From Calditerrivibrio sp. (lineage in GTDB: Bacteria > Chrysiogenota > Deferribacteres > Deferribacterales > Calditerrivibrionaceae), in NCBI GenBank assembly GCA_020217115.1, contig JAIWOA010000020.1, positions 1 to 10,000 of the forward strand: 10,000 nucleotides of DNA, given 5' to 3'. The notes beneath the pieces are model-generated. The model saw only the letters and a list, made by a program, of their open reading frames with translations, did not search any database and had not been told where the DNA came from. The position numbers and the translations under genes were made by a program. How positions within the stretch are numbered: position 1 is the stretch's first letter; each line of letters starts with the position of its first letter. This document shows positions 1 to 7,536 of this stretch, one piece after another.

Positions 1-2
1 AT

Positions 3-137
3 GATATGGATGCGAAGCTGAATACTTTCAAATCGATATTTATAAAGGATGGTGTTTTGAGTGGTGGTTGGAGTAATTATGACAGATTACTTGAAAGGCA
101 GATTTTTAATCATAATATACAGGAGGAAGGAGAATGA
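3..137 (+). CDS. C-terminal end of an unrecognised protein (partial, 5' end outside window)
   Basis: An open frame enters from the left edge and runs 44 codons to a TGA at 135-137. The visible tail is hydrophilic and ends in an acidic stretch (QEEGE). It contains SGGWSNYDRLLERQ, rich in aromatic and charged residues, and I see no membrane segment. I do not recognise the family from this fragment, and I infer no function. The frame is probably real because its stop overlaps the start of the permease gene in an ATGA arrangement, as at other junctions in this window, and because the permease Shine-Dalgarno lies inside its last codons. It would be the upstream member of the same transcript. The evidence is an open frame plus context only, so confidence is moderate. 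Confidence 0.6.
   Translation, partial: DMDAKLNTFKSIFIKDGVLSGGWSNYDRLLERQIFNHNIQEEGE
121..126 (+). promoter_or_regulatory. Strong Shine-Dalgarno of the uracil permease gene
   Basis: AGGAGG at 121-126, followed by a second purine-rich AAGGAG at 127-132, lies 7 nt before the ATG at 134. It sits within the last codons of the upstream gene. This supports the ATG at 134 as start and suggests strong translation of the permease. Confidence 0.75.
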
Positions 138-1366
138 ATGAATCTTTGGGACCTAAAAAAATAATATTGGGTGTCCAGTTTTTATTTGTAGCTTTTGGGG
201 CACTTGTACTTGTGCCACTGCTTACCGGTCTTGATCCTGCAATAGCTCTTTTTACAGCTGGTGCCGGTACATTGCTATTTCAATTTATAACAAAATCTAT
301 GGTTCCTGTATTCCTTGCAAGCTCCTTTGCTTTTATTGCCCCCATTCAGTATGGAGTTAAAAATTTTGGGGTTGCTGCAACCCTTGGAGGTCTTGTAGTA
401 TCTGGTTTGGTGTATGTTTTTTTCTCTTTTTTAATATACAAAGGTGGTATAAAAGCCATAGAGAGGATACTTCCCCCAATAATAACTGGACCTGTTATAA
501 TGGTTATTGGTCTTAACCTTGCACCTGTAGCTGTTAATATGGCAAAAAGTTTCGATGGCAGTGGTAAATTCAACGGTAGCGCAATGGTTATTTCCATGAT
601 TTCACTTTTAACGGCTGTTTTAGTTGTTATGTACGGGAAAAGACTTTTGAGTCTTATACCTATATTAATGGGTATAATTGTTGGGTATATCGTTTCTGCC
701 ATCATGGGTGTTATTGATATATCTCCAATTTTAAATGCGAAGTGGTTTGTTATCCCATGGGTAGAAGCAATTAAAAACGGTAGCTATGCTTTACCAATAT
801 TTGATACCAATGCAATACTCTTTATATTGCCTGTTGCTATAGCACCTGCAATTGAGCATGTTGGAGATGTTCTGGCAATATCTTCTGTGTCTGGTAAAAA
901 TTATATAGAAAACCCTGGTTTGCACAGAACAATACTTGGGGATGGGCTTGCTTCATCCTTTGCAGCATTTTTAGGTGGACCACCTAACACTACATATTCT
1001 GAGGTTACAGGTGCAGTTGCCCTTACAAAAGCAACAGATGTTATTTACATGAGGATTGCTGCCATAACTGCTATCTTACTTGCTTTTATAGGGAAATTGA
1101 ATGCTGTTCTAAAAACAATTCCGGTCCCTGTAATGGGAGGTATTATGATCCTTTTGTTTGGGATGATTGCTGCCATAGGGGTTGGAACTTTAGTGAGAAA
1201 CAGGGTTGACATGGCTAAAGCAAGGAATCTTGTTATTGTATCTATAATACTCGTATTAGGTATTGGTAATATGGTGATTAGCTTTGGTCCAATTACTCTT
1301 GGTGGGATAGGTTTGGCAGGTGTAGTGGGTATATTCTTAAATTTAATTTTGCCTGAGGATAGATAA
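134..1366 (+). CDS. uraA: Uracil permease, NCS2 family (UraA/PyrP type)
   Basis: This is an inner-membrane transporter predicted to import uracil by proton symport. It has 410 residues, close to E. coli UraA (429). It is hydrophobic throughout, consistent with the 14-segment (7+7 inverted repeat) NCS2 fold. Two family signatures are visible: AIEHVGD, placing a glutamate at 241, and [10 protein letters not shown], placing one at 290. Both match the uracil-contacting Glu241 and Glu290 of E. coli UraA in motif and number. The PNTTY sequence and EHVGD (Asp where E. coli has His245) are typical of the uracil/PyrP branch rather than the xanthine/urate branch. The next gene encodes uracil phosphoribosyltransferase, which independently supports uracil as substrate. 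The start has an excellent Shine-Dalgarno and overlaps the preceding stop by 4 nt. The stop TAA shares one base with the upp ATG (TAATG), implying coupled translation. No attenuator or PyrR-type leader is possible directly upstream because coding sequence abuts. Confidence 0.95.
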   Translation: MNESLGPKKIILGVQFLFVAFGALVLVPLLTGLDPAIALFTAGAGTLLFQFITKSMVPVFLASSFAFIAPIQYGVKNFGVAATLGGLVVSGLVYVFFSFLIYKGGIKAIERILPPIITGPVIMVIGLNLAPVAVNMAKSFDGSGKFNGSAMVISMISLLTAVLVVMYGKRLLSLIPILMGIIVGYIVSAIMGVIDISPILNAKWFVIPWVEAIKNGSYALPIFDTNAILFILPVAIAPAIEHVGDVLAISSVSGKNYIENPGLHRTILGDGLASSFAAFLGGPPNTTYSEVTGAVALTKATDVIYMRIAAITAILLAFIGKLNAVLKTIPVPVMGGIMILLFGMIAAIGVGTLVRNRVDMAKARNLVIVSIILVLGIGNMVISFGPITLGGIGLAGVVGIFLNLILPEDR

Positions 1367-2004
1367 TGGATAGATTTGATAATTTTATACTTGTGGAACA
1401 CCCTTTGATAAGTCACAAGCTCACATTTATTAGAGATGAAAATACCAGTAAAAAGGAATTTAAAGAGCTTATAGATGAAGTTGCTCTACTTATGGCCTAC
1501 GAAATAACCAGAGATTTTCCCATTGAAGAGGTTACAATCAAAACACCTATCTGCGAAACTAAATCCTACATCCTTTCTGGTAAAAAAGTTGCTCTTGTGC
1601 CTATATTGAGAGCGGGGCTCGGGATGGTTGATGGTATTTTAAAGCTTATACCTTCGGCAAGAGTTGGCCATATAGGTTTGTATAGAGATGAAAAGACTTT
1701 AAAACCTGTTAGCTACTACTTTAAGATACCATCCGACACAGATAACAGAGATTTTATATTGATAGATCCTATGTTGGCTACTGGTGGGTCTGCTGTGGCT
1801 GCGGTTGATATGTTGAAAAAAGCTGGAGCAAAAAGTATCAAATTTATGTGTTTGATAGCTGCTCCTGAAGGTTTAAAAAAACTTTGCTCTGCACACCCTG
1901 ATGTTAAGGTATATGCAGCTGCCCTCGATGAAAAATTAAATGAAAAAGGGTATATTGTTCCCGGATTAGGAGATGCAGGTGACAGAATCTTCGGGACAAA
2001 ATAG
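1366..2004 (+). CDS. upp: Uracil phosphoribosyltransferase (UPRTase)
   Basis: This cytosolic salvage enzyme makes UMP and pyrophosphate from uracil and PRPP. It has 212 residues, against a usual bacterial length of about 208-210, so it is complete. The type I phosphoribosyltransferase PRPP loop is [10 protein letters not shown] at residues 134-143. PILRAGLGM at 79-87 is the conserved UPRTase region involved in PRPP/pyrophosphate binding, and [13 protein letters not shown] at 195-207 is the C-terminal uracil-binding signature. The ATG is preceded by GAGGA at 1355-1359 with 6 nt spacing. It overlaps the permease stop by one base, so transport and phosphoribosylation are likely made together. 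The 3' end overlaps the start of the DUF502 gene by 26 nt. No missing key residue was noticed. Confidence 0.97.
   Translation: MDRFDNFILVEHPLISHKLTFIRDENTSKKEFKELIDEVALLMAYEITRDFPIEEVTIKTPICETKSYILSGKKVALVPILRAGLGMVDGILKLIPSARVGHIGLYRDEKTLKPVSYYFKIPSDTDNRDFILIDPMLATGGSAVAAVDMLKKAGAKSIKFMCLIAAPEGLKKLCSAHPDVKVYAAALDEKLNEKGYIVPGLGDAGDRIFGTK
1968..1972 (+). promoter_or_regulatory. Shine-Dalgarno deciding the start of the DUF502 gene
   Basis: AGGAG at 1968-1972 lies inside the end of upp. It directly abuts the in-frame ATG at 1973 (no spacer) but is 6 nt from the in-frame GTG at 1979. The spacing favours GTG 1979 as the true start. Confidence 0.55.
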
Positions 2005-2656
2005 CCAGTTAAGTTTATTCATAAAGATACGAAATGTTTTTTTGACAGGCATTTTTGCCTTATTGCCTCTCGTTGTTTCATACTATTTCCTTGACTTTCT
2101 TTTCAATAGCATGACAGGTTTTGTTCTCCCATATATTGATACATTGGATCTTAAATATTCTATCGGTATGCCGATGTTTACTAAAAAGATGATATCTTTT
2201 TTTCTCTTTTTGCTGATTGTTTTTTTGGCTGGTATCATTACAAAAAACTATTTTGGCAAGAAGTTAATTATCTATTTTGAGAGGATCATAGAGAAAATCC
2301 CCCTTGTAAAGACTGTATACAACGCTACAAAGCAGATTATTGTCACTTTCCAGTCAACTAAAACTGATACATTTAAAAAAGTTGTTCTGGTGGAATATCC
2401 AAGAAAAGGTTTGTATTCGATAGGATTTGTTACTAATAATAGAAATATTCTACAGGATGGTAAAGAATATGATTACTATTCTGTATTTATTGTTACCACC
2501 CCCAATCCAACATCTGGTTTTATAATAATAGTTCCTAAAAGTGATGTTATTGTTATCGATATCTCTGTCCAGGATGCTTTCAAGTATATTATGTCTGCTG
2601 GGGTGCTGCTCCCAGAAAATAAAATAAAAAGTTTGGAAGATAAAGACGATGTATAG
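1979..2656 (+). CDS. DUF502 (COG2928) inner-membrane protein of unknown function
   Basis: This is a conserved bacterial membrane protein whose biochemical role is not established. About 225 residues from the chosen GTG, typical for DUF502. Counting from that GTG, one hydrophobic helix spans about 20-46 (it includes [10 protein letters not shown], the family's TG..LLP motif) and a second about 72-90. Then come the cytoplasmic-side motif [13 protein letters not shown] near 107 and the strongly conserved TTPNPTSGF near 174. The C-terminal region reads [12 protein letters not shown]...SAGVLLP, also a DUF502 hallmark. An in-frame ATG lies two codons earlier at 1973, but the AGGAG would touch it, so GTG 1979 is preferred. 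The gene begins inside upp and overlaps aroE by 8 nt, so it is embedded in the operon. The C-terminus is charged and not conserved-looking. Family assignment is secure; function is unknown. Confidence 0.9.
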   Translation: MTESSGQNSQLSLFIKIRNVFLTGIFALLPLVVSYYFLDFLFNSMTGFVLPYIDTLDLKYSIGMPMFTKKMISFFLFLLIVFLAGIITKNYFGKKLIIYFERIIEKIPLVKTVYNATKQIIVTFQSTKTDTFKKVVLVEYPRKGLYSIGFVTNNRNILQDGKEYDYYSVFIVTTPNPTSGFIIIVPKSDVIVIDISVQDAFKYIMSAGVLLPENKIKSLEDKDDV

Positions 2657-3467
2657 TAATATGGGCCTTATAGGGAAACCTCTTACCCATACGTTATCTC
2701 CATTTATACATAACTATTTTTTATATAAAAACAGTATCAATGGTGGATATTGCTGTTTTGATATCTATGAAGATGAACTGGGTAAAATTGTAGAGTTTTT
2801 TAAAAAGACTAATTTTAAGGGTTTTAATGTTACATTGCCATATAAAGAGACTATAATAAAATTTCTTGACCAGATTGATGATGATGCAAGGTATATGAAC
2901 TCTGTGAATACAGTAAAGATAGATGATGGTAAATTGATTGGCTATAATACAGATATTTATGGGATATTAGAAACATTTAATCTTTACGAGATATCCCCGA
3001 TTGATAAAAAGATACTGATAATAGGTGCTGGAGGAGCTTGTAGAGGACTCTTTTATGTATTAAAAAAACTTGGTTATGGTTTTATAGATATAGTTAATAG
3101 GAACTTATCAAAGGCAGAAAAGCTTGTTAAAGAGTTTAATATTGAAAATTTTAGGTTATTTGAGGTCAACAAGCTAAATTCTTTTGATAATTCTTTGAAA
3201 TATGATATAATAATAAATACAACAAGTGTTGGTTTGACAGGAGATAATATTTACAATTTTGAAAAATTATCTGCTGATATTGCCTTTGATATGCAGTACT
3301 CATTAAGTGGAGAGACATTGTTTTTGGGTAAAGTGATTTCAGATAAAAAAGTAGATGGTCTTCCTATGCTCATATGTCAGGCTTATCAGGCTTTTAAGAT
3401 ATGGAGTGGACTGGATTTTGAAAACGATTATCAAGATATAATTAGTAGGCTAAGGAGTAGGAGATGA
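2649..3467 (+). CDS. aroE: Shikimate dehydrogenase (NADP-dependent)
   Basis: This cytosolic enzyme reduces 3-dehydroshikimate to shikimate, the fourth step of chorismate synthesis. It has 272 residues, as usual for AroE. The N-terminal substrate domain has LIGKPLTHTLSP at 7-18, NVTLPYKE with catalytic Lys66, NTV around Asn87, and GYNTD at 98-102 with catalytic Asp102. The Rossmann part has GAGGACRG at 126-133, then NRN at 150-152 (a basic NADP-selecting position). INTTSVGL follows at 189-196, and GLPMLICQAYQAFKIWSG at 237-254 contains the substrate-contacting glutamine. The first serine of the usual S-x-S shikimate clamp is Thr here (THTLS), a conservative change found in some family members. 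GGAAGA at 2635-2640 precedes the ATG by 8 nt. A second ATG four codons in (2661) would begin right at GLIGKP and is less likely. The gene overlaps DUF502 by 8 nt and pilB by 4 nt. Confidence 0.96.
   Translation: MYSNMGLIGKPLTHTLSPFIHNYFLYKNSINGGYCCFDIYEDELGKIVEFFKKTNFKGFNVTLPYKETIIKFLDQIDDDARYMNSVNTVKIDDGKLIGYNTDIYGILETFNLYEISPIDKKILIIGAGGACRGLFYVLKKLGYGFIDIVNRNLSKAEKLVKEFNIENFRLFEVNKLNSFDNSLKYDIIINTTSVGLTGDNIYNFEKLSADIAFDMQYSLSGETLFLGKVISDKKVDGLPMLICQAYQAFKIWSGLDFENDYQDIISRLRSRR
3451..3457 (+). promoter_or_regulatory. Consensus Shine-Dalgarno of pilB
   Basis: TAAGGAG lies 6 nt upstream of the pilB ATG and within the last aroE codons. It fixes the start at 3464 and allows independent initiation on top of coupling through the ATGA overlap. 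Confidence 0.7.
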
Positions 3468-5164
3468 TTTCGACTAAAATTGGAGCCATACTGTTAAGTG
3501 AAAATCTTATTACAGAAGAACAGCTGTTAAAGGCGATGGAGATACAGAAGAAAGAGGGTGGGAGATTAGGTTCAATACTTGTAAAGCTTGGTTTTATAGA
3601 CGAGCATAAGATAGCTGAGTTCTTAAGTCAACAATATGGAGTACCTTATGTTGATCTTAAAGATTTAAAATTGGATATGAATATTGTTTCTTTGATACCG
3701 AAAGATCTATGTAGAAAATATATGGTTGTCCCCTTTGATAAGGTTGGAAACAATCTCCATGTAGCCATAGCTGACCCATCTAATGCTTATGCATTAGAAG
3801 ATTTAAGATTTATTACTGGCTATACCATAAAGCCGTTTGTAGCTGTTGAATCTGCAATACACAAGGTTCTTGATGCAGAAAGCAGTAATGAATTGGCCAT
3901 TAACTCACTGATCGATGAAAACTTTGATATAGATGATCTTCAGTTTGAGGATATCTCCGAGAAAGAATTATCTGTTGAAGCATTAAAAAAAGAGGTTGAA
4001 GATACTCCAGTAGTAAGATTGGTAAGTCATATTTTGCATGAGGCTATAAAAAGGGGAGCATCAGATATACATGTTGAACCATATGAGAAAGATTTTAGAG
4101 TTAGACTGAGGATTGATGGAGTTATGAATGATCTTTTGAAACCACCAAAAAATGTGAAAGATGCGGTGATTTCAAGGCTAAAAATCCTTGCAGAACTGGA
4201 TATTGCTGAAAAAAGGTTACCTCAAGATGGTAGAATAAAGCTTAGATTACCAAATAAAACTGTTGATATGAGGGTATCAACGCTGCCTGTGCTTTTTGGA
4301 GAAAAAGTTGTTCTTCGTTTACTTGATAAAAGTAATTTACAGCTTGATCTTGAAAAGTTGGGGTTTGAACCATCTTCTCTGGAAAGATTTTTAGCTGGAA
4401 TAGAGAGCCCTTATGGTATGGTTTTGGTTACAGGACCTACCGGTAGTGGTAAATCTACCACACTTTATTCGGCATTGAGCAGGCTGAACAAGGTTGATGT
4501 AAACATTATGACAGCGGAGGATCCAGTCGAATATAATCTTTTTGGAATAAATCAGGTTCAGATAAGGGATGAGATCGGTTTAAATTTTGCGGCAGCTTTG
4601 AGATCATTTTTGAGGCAAGACCCTGATATTATAATGGTTGGTGAGATAAGGGACTATGAAACAGCTGAGATTGCTATAAAGGCGGCATTGACAGGACACC
4701 TTGTTCTTTCTACTCTTCACACCAATGATGCACCAAGTACAATAAATAGACTTTTAAATATGGGAATAGAGCCTTTTTTAGTAGCATCGTCCACTGTTGT
4801 CATACTTGCCCAGAGACTTGCAAGGAAGATATGCTCCAGGTGTGCTGAGAAAATAAAAATACCTGCTGAAGCACTACTTAATGTTGGTTTTTCTAAGGAT
4901 GAGATAAATAGTTTTGTTCCAATGAAGGGTAGGGGTTGTGATGAATGTGGAGGAACTGGCTATAAAGGTCGTGTGGCATTGTATGAAGTTATGAGTGTCA
5001 CAGAAAATATCAGGGAACATATCTTAAGGGGTTCTAATGCCAATGAACTTAAGAGAGCTGCTATGGAAGATGGTATGATTACATTAAGAAGAAGCGGCCT
5101 TGAGAAAGTTAAAAAAGGTATCACAACCATTGAAGAGGTTGTAAGGGTTACATTTGCAGATTAA
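3464..5164 (+). CDS. pilB: Type IV pilus assembly/extension ATPase PilB
   Basis: This hexameric cytoplasmic motor powers pilin polymerisation at the PilC platform. It has 566 residues, the normal PilB/GspE length. Residues 5-57 form an MshEN-type N-terminus with two 24-residue RLG...Q motifs separated by five residues. A second N-terminal module follows to about 135, then an acidic linker of about 150-180. The ATPase core shows Walker A GPTGSGKS at 324-331 and an Asp box with AEDPVEY at 351-357. Walker B is DPDIIMVGEIRD at 386-397 with Glu394, and the His box TGHLVLSTLHTND spans 410-422. A tetracysteine zinc site (CSRC 457-460 and CDEC 492-495) separates PilB/GspE extension motors from PilT. 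The start is ATG with a full TAAGGAG at 3451-3457, 6 nt away. Its first four bases (ATGA) contain the aroE stop. PilT and PilC follow directly, which favours a pilus role over type II secretion. Confidence 0.95.
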   Translation: MISTKIGAILLSENLITEEQLLKAMEIQKKEGGRLGSILVKLGFIDEHKIAEFLSQQYGVPYVDLKDLKLDMNIVSLIPKDLCRKYMVVPFDKVGNNLHVAIADPSNAYALEDLRFITGYTIKPFVAVESAIHKVLDAESSNELAINSLIDENFDIDDLQFEDISEKELSVEALKKEVEDTPVVRLVSHILHEAIKRGASDIHVEPYEKDFRVRLRIDGVMNDLLKPPKNVKDAVISRLKILAELDIAEKRLPQDGRIKLRLPNKTVDMRVSTLPVLFGEKVVLRLLDKSNLQLDLEKLGFEPSSLERFLAGIESPYGMVLVTGPTGSGKSTTLYSALSRLNKVDVNIMTAEDPVEYNLFGINQVQIRDEIGLNFAAALRSFLRQDPDIIMVGEIRDYETAEIAIKAALTGHLVLSTLHTNDAPSTINRLLNMGIEPFLVASSTVVILAQRLARKICSRCAEKIKIPAEALLNVGFSKDEINSFVPMKGRGCDECGGTGYKGRVALYEVMSVTENIREHILRGSNANELKRAAMEDGMITLRRSGLEKVKKGITTIEEVVRVTFAD

Positions 5165-5182
5165 TTTTAAAAAGGGGGTTTT

Positions 5183-6301
5183 ATGTCTGAGATAAATGAA
5201 GGTCAGGATAGCAAATACTCTTTACAAGAGCTTTTACAAAAGATGATAGAGCTTGATGCCACAGATTTACATCTTACCGTAGGTGCTCCACCAATATACA
5301 GGGTTAATGGTGATCTTGAGCGTGTGGGAAGTGAAATAATGCTACCCAATGACACCAAAAAAATATGCTATGGAATAATGACGGAGGCACAGAAGAAACG
5401 TTTTGAGGAGGATCAAGAGCTTGATTGCTCTTTTGGTATAAAAGGGGTAAGCCGTTTTAGGGCTAATTTCTTTATGCAGAGGGGTGCAGTTGCTGCTGCT
5501 ATCAGAAGAATCCCCTACAAAGTTTTATCCTTTGAGGAGTTAGGTCTACCAAATATTTTGAAGACTCTATGTGAAAAACCAAGGGGTCTTATTTTAGTTA
5601 CAGGGCCTACAGGTAGTGGTAAATCTACAACTCTTGCTGCTATGATCGACAAAATAAATGCTGAGCAGAAGGTGCATATTATCACAATAGAAGATCCAAT
5701 AGAATATCTTCATCAACACAAAGAGGCCATGATAAATCAAAGAGAGGTAAATGCAGATACCAAGTCCTTTTCAAAGGCTTTAAAGTATATATTAAGACAG
5801 GATCCAGACGTTGTTTTAATAGGTGAGATGAGGGATCTTGAAACGATTGAGGCTGCTCTTACTGTAGCTGAAACAGGTCACTTAACCCTTGGAACACTCC
5901 ATACAAATAGTGCAATTCAAACAATAAATAGAATAATAGATGTATTTCCCCCCCACCAGCAATCTCAGATTAGAGCACAACTATCCTTTGTTCTTGAAGG
6001 AGTTGTTTGCCAGCAATTGCTGCAGAGGTCTGATGGAAAAGGTAGGGTTATGGTGTGTGAAGTTTTGATACCTAATCCAGGTATCAGGAACCTTATCAGA
6101 GAGGACAAACTACATCAAATATACTCAATGATGCAGTCTGGCCAATCCGAACATGGCATGATAACTATGAGTCAATCGTTATTCAATGCATTTTCAAAAG
6201 GACTTATCACTTATGAAGATGCTTTAAATAGAGCTACATATCCTGAAGAGGTAAAGCAGATGATAGAAAGGTCAGGTTTGGGAGTTAGAAGAAGACTTTA
6301 G
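5183..6301 (+). CDS. pilT: Type IV pilus retraction ATPase PilT
   Basis: This hexameric ATPase drives pilus depolymerisation and hence twitching motility. It has 372 residues, within the PilT range (about 345-375). It has the short PAS-like N-terminal domain, beginning with LLQKMIELDATDLHLTVGAPP, and no PilB-style N-terminal extension or tetracysteine zinc site. Motifs in order: Walker A GPTGSGKS 141-148; Asp box TIEDPIEY around 168-175 with Glu170; Walker B DPDVVLIGEMRD 207-218 with Glu215; His box TGHLTLGTLHTN 231-242. The retraction-specific IRNLIRE element is at 301-307, with Gly rather than the usual Ala just before it. These features separate PilT from PilU and PilB. An A-rich AAAAGGGGG precedes the ATG by about 4-5 nt. 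It starts 18 nt after pilB and ends 23 nt before pilC, so it lies in the same transcript. Confidence 0.95.
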   Translation: MSEINEGQDSKYSLQELLQKMIELDATDLHLTVGAPPIYRVNGDLERVGSEIMLPNDTKKICYGIMTEAQKKRFEEDQELDCSFGIKGVSRFRANFFMQRGAVAAAIRRIPYKVLSFEELGLPNILKTLCEKPRGLILVTGPTGSGKSTTLAAMIDKINAEQKVHIITIEDPIEYLHQHKEAMINQREVNADTKSFSKALKYILRQDPDVVLIGEMRDLETIEAALTVAETGHLTLGTLHTNSAIQTINRIIDVFPPHQQSQIRAQLSFVLEGVVCQQLLQRSDGKGRVMVCEVLIPNPGIRNLIREDKLHQIYSMMQSGQSEHGMITMSQSLFNAFSKGLITYEDALNRATYPEEVKQMIERSGLGVRRRL

Positions 6302-6313
6302 TTAATTTATCTT

Positions 6314-6320
6314 GGGAGGT
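6314..6320 (+). promoter_or_regulatory. Shine-Dalgarno of pilC supporting a GTG start
   Basis: GGGAGGT lies 4-5 nt before GTG 6325. No in-frame ATG exists nearby, and the GTG gives the family-typical beginning MAKFNYVAVE. This settles the start. Confidence 0.7.
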
Positions 6321-6324
6321 AATT

Positions 6325-7536
6325 GTGGCAAAATTTAATTATGTAGCTGTAGAACCAACGGGCAATGAGGTAAAAGGAGTTATCGAAGGTAGGAGTAAAG
6401 ATGATGTTTTAAAAGTTCTAAAAAATAGAAGATTGACTGTTAAGGAAGTTAAAAGGGATTGGAAGAGTTTTGAAATATCCTTTGGAAACAAAGTTACTCC
6501 TGAAGATATTGTTATAATTACAAGACAGCTTGCCACAATGATAAGCTCTGGTCTTCCAATAATGAAAGCCCTTGATATCATCGCATCTCAGGCATCTAAA
6601 AAAAACATAAGGGATATTTTTGAAGATATAAAAAATCAGATAGAACAGGGAGCCCCCTTTAGCCGAGGGTTGGAGAAATATAGGGATATTTTTGGTGACC
6701 TTTACATAAATATGGTAAGAGCTGGAGAGGCTGGTGGTTTATTGGACACTATTCTTGATAGGTTAGCTGGATATATGGAGAAATCTATCTCTTTAAAAAG
6801 AAAAGTTAAAGCTGCTATGATGTACCCATCAATCGTTCTTATTGTTGCAGTTACTGTTGTCTGGGGTCTTATGGTATTTATTATACCTAAGTTTAAAGAG
6901 ATGTATGATGGCTTTGGTGGTACATTACCTGCACTTACACAATTTACAATCTCTTTGAGTAATTTTCTTTCAAGCTGGTATGGTGGTGGTATAATTTTTG
7001 CTGCTATAGTGGTAGCATCTGTGAGTATAAGTTTTGCATACAGGAAAACTGAAAATGGTAGATACACTATAGATCAATTTCTTTTGAGGGTTCCAAAGAT
7101 AGGTGATCTTTTGAGAAAGGTGGCAGTGTCAAAATTTTCCAGAACTCTTGGAACTCTATTAAGTAGTGGTGTTCCAATACTTGAGGCATTGGATATTGTT
7201 GCTAAGACTAGTGGGAACAAGGTTGTGGAGAAACATCTTTTAAAAAGTAAAATAGATATTGAAAGTGGTAAAAATATAGTATATCCCCTGGAGAAAGCTA
7301 AGATATTTCCCCCTATGGTTACGCAGATGATTTCTGTTGGTGAAGAGACTGGTTCCCTTGATCAGATGCTTACAAAGATATCAGATTTCTATGATGATGA
7401 GGTTGATAGGGCTGTGGAGGGGCTTACAAAATTGATTGAACCTATGCTGATGCTTTTTGTTGGTGGTGCTGTCGGCTTTGTAATTATTGCCATGTATCTA
7501 CCTATATTTAAAATGGGTGACGCTATTGCTAAATGA
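6325..7536 (+). CDS. pilC: Type IV pilus inner-membrane platform protein PilC
   Basis: This polytopic inner-membrane protein is the platform on which PilB and PilT act. It has 403 residues, the standard PilC/GspF length. A short N-terminal segment (F-x-Y-x-A at 4-8, then the EG...A-type region) is followed by two T2SSF (PF00482) repeats. The first covers roughly 66-189 and begins with ITRQLATMISSGLPIMKALD. The second covers about 269-391 and begins with SRTLGTLLSSGVPILEALD, its internal counterpart. Each repeat contains a G-E-x-(A/T)-G-x-L-D signature: VRAGEAGGLLD around 131-141 and SVGEETGSLD around 337-346. Hydrophobic spans at about 167-188, 221-238 and 371-393 fit three membrane helices. 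The GTG start is supported by GGGAGGT. The stop TGA overlaps the ATG of the following kinase (ATGA). Placement after pilB and pilT favours PilC over the type II secretion homologue GspF. Confidence 0.95.
   Translation: MAKFNYVAVEPTGNEVKGVIEGRSKDDVLKVLKNRRLTVKEVKRDWKSFEISFGNKVTPEDIVIITRQLATMISSGLPIMKALDIIASQASKKNIRDIFEDIKNQIEQGAPFSRGLEKYRDIFGDLYINMVRAGEAGGLLDTILDRLAGYMEKSISLKRKVKAAMMYPSIVLIVAVTVVWGLMVFIIPKFKEMYDGFGGTLPALTQFTISLSNFLSSWYGGGIIFAAIVVASVSISFAYRKTENGRYTIDQFLLRVPKIGDLLRKVAVSKFSRTLGTLLSSGVPILEALDIVAKTSGNKVVEKHLLKSKIDIESGKNIVYPLEKAKIFPPMVTQMISVGEETGSLDQMLTKISDFYDDEVDRAVEGLTKLIEPMLMLFVGGAVGFVIIAMYLPIFKMGDAIAK

Noticed and set aside
1..133. Pyrimidine-responsive leader or attenuator upstream of the permease
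   Set aside because: The region is an open coding frame up to the permease start, and no terminator/antiterminator hairpin pair is evident.
346..705. Open frame of 119 codons on the - strand inside the permease gene
   Set aside because: It lies wholly opposite a strongly supported NCS2 permease, shows no recognisable domain and has the composition expected of an antisense shadow.
1045..1416. Open frame of 123 codons on the - strand over the permease/upp junction
   Set aside because: It is an antisense shadow of two well-supported genes, with no domain and no convincing start context.
4442..5628. Identical 17-nt stretch at 4442-4458 and 5612-5628
   Set aside because: It encodes the Walker A loop of the paralogous PilB and PilT ATPases, so the repeat reflects protein conservation and not a mobile or regulatory repeat.
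6339..7067. Two - strand open frames (6339-6581 and 6702-7067) inside pilC
   Set aside because: Both mirror the coding frame of a clear PilC protein and carry no domain of their own.
3464..7536. Type II secretion genes gspE and gspF as an alternative to pilB and pilC
   Set aside because: A true PilT with the IRNLIRE element sits between them and a PilS-like kinase follows, an arrangement typical of type IV pili; no other gsp genes are seen.
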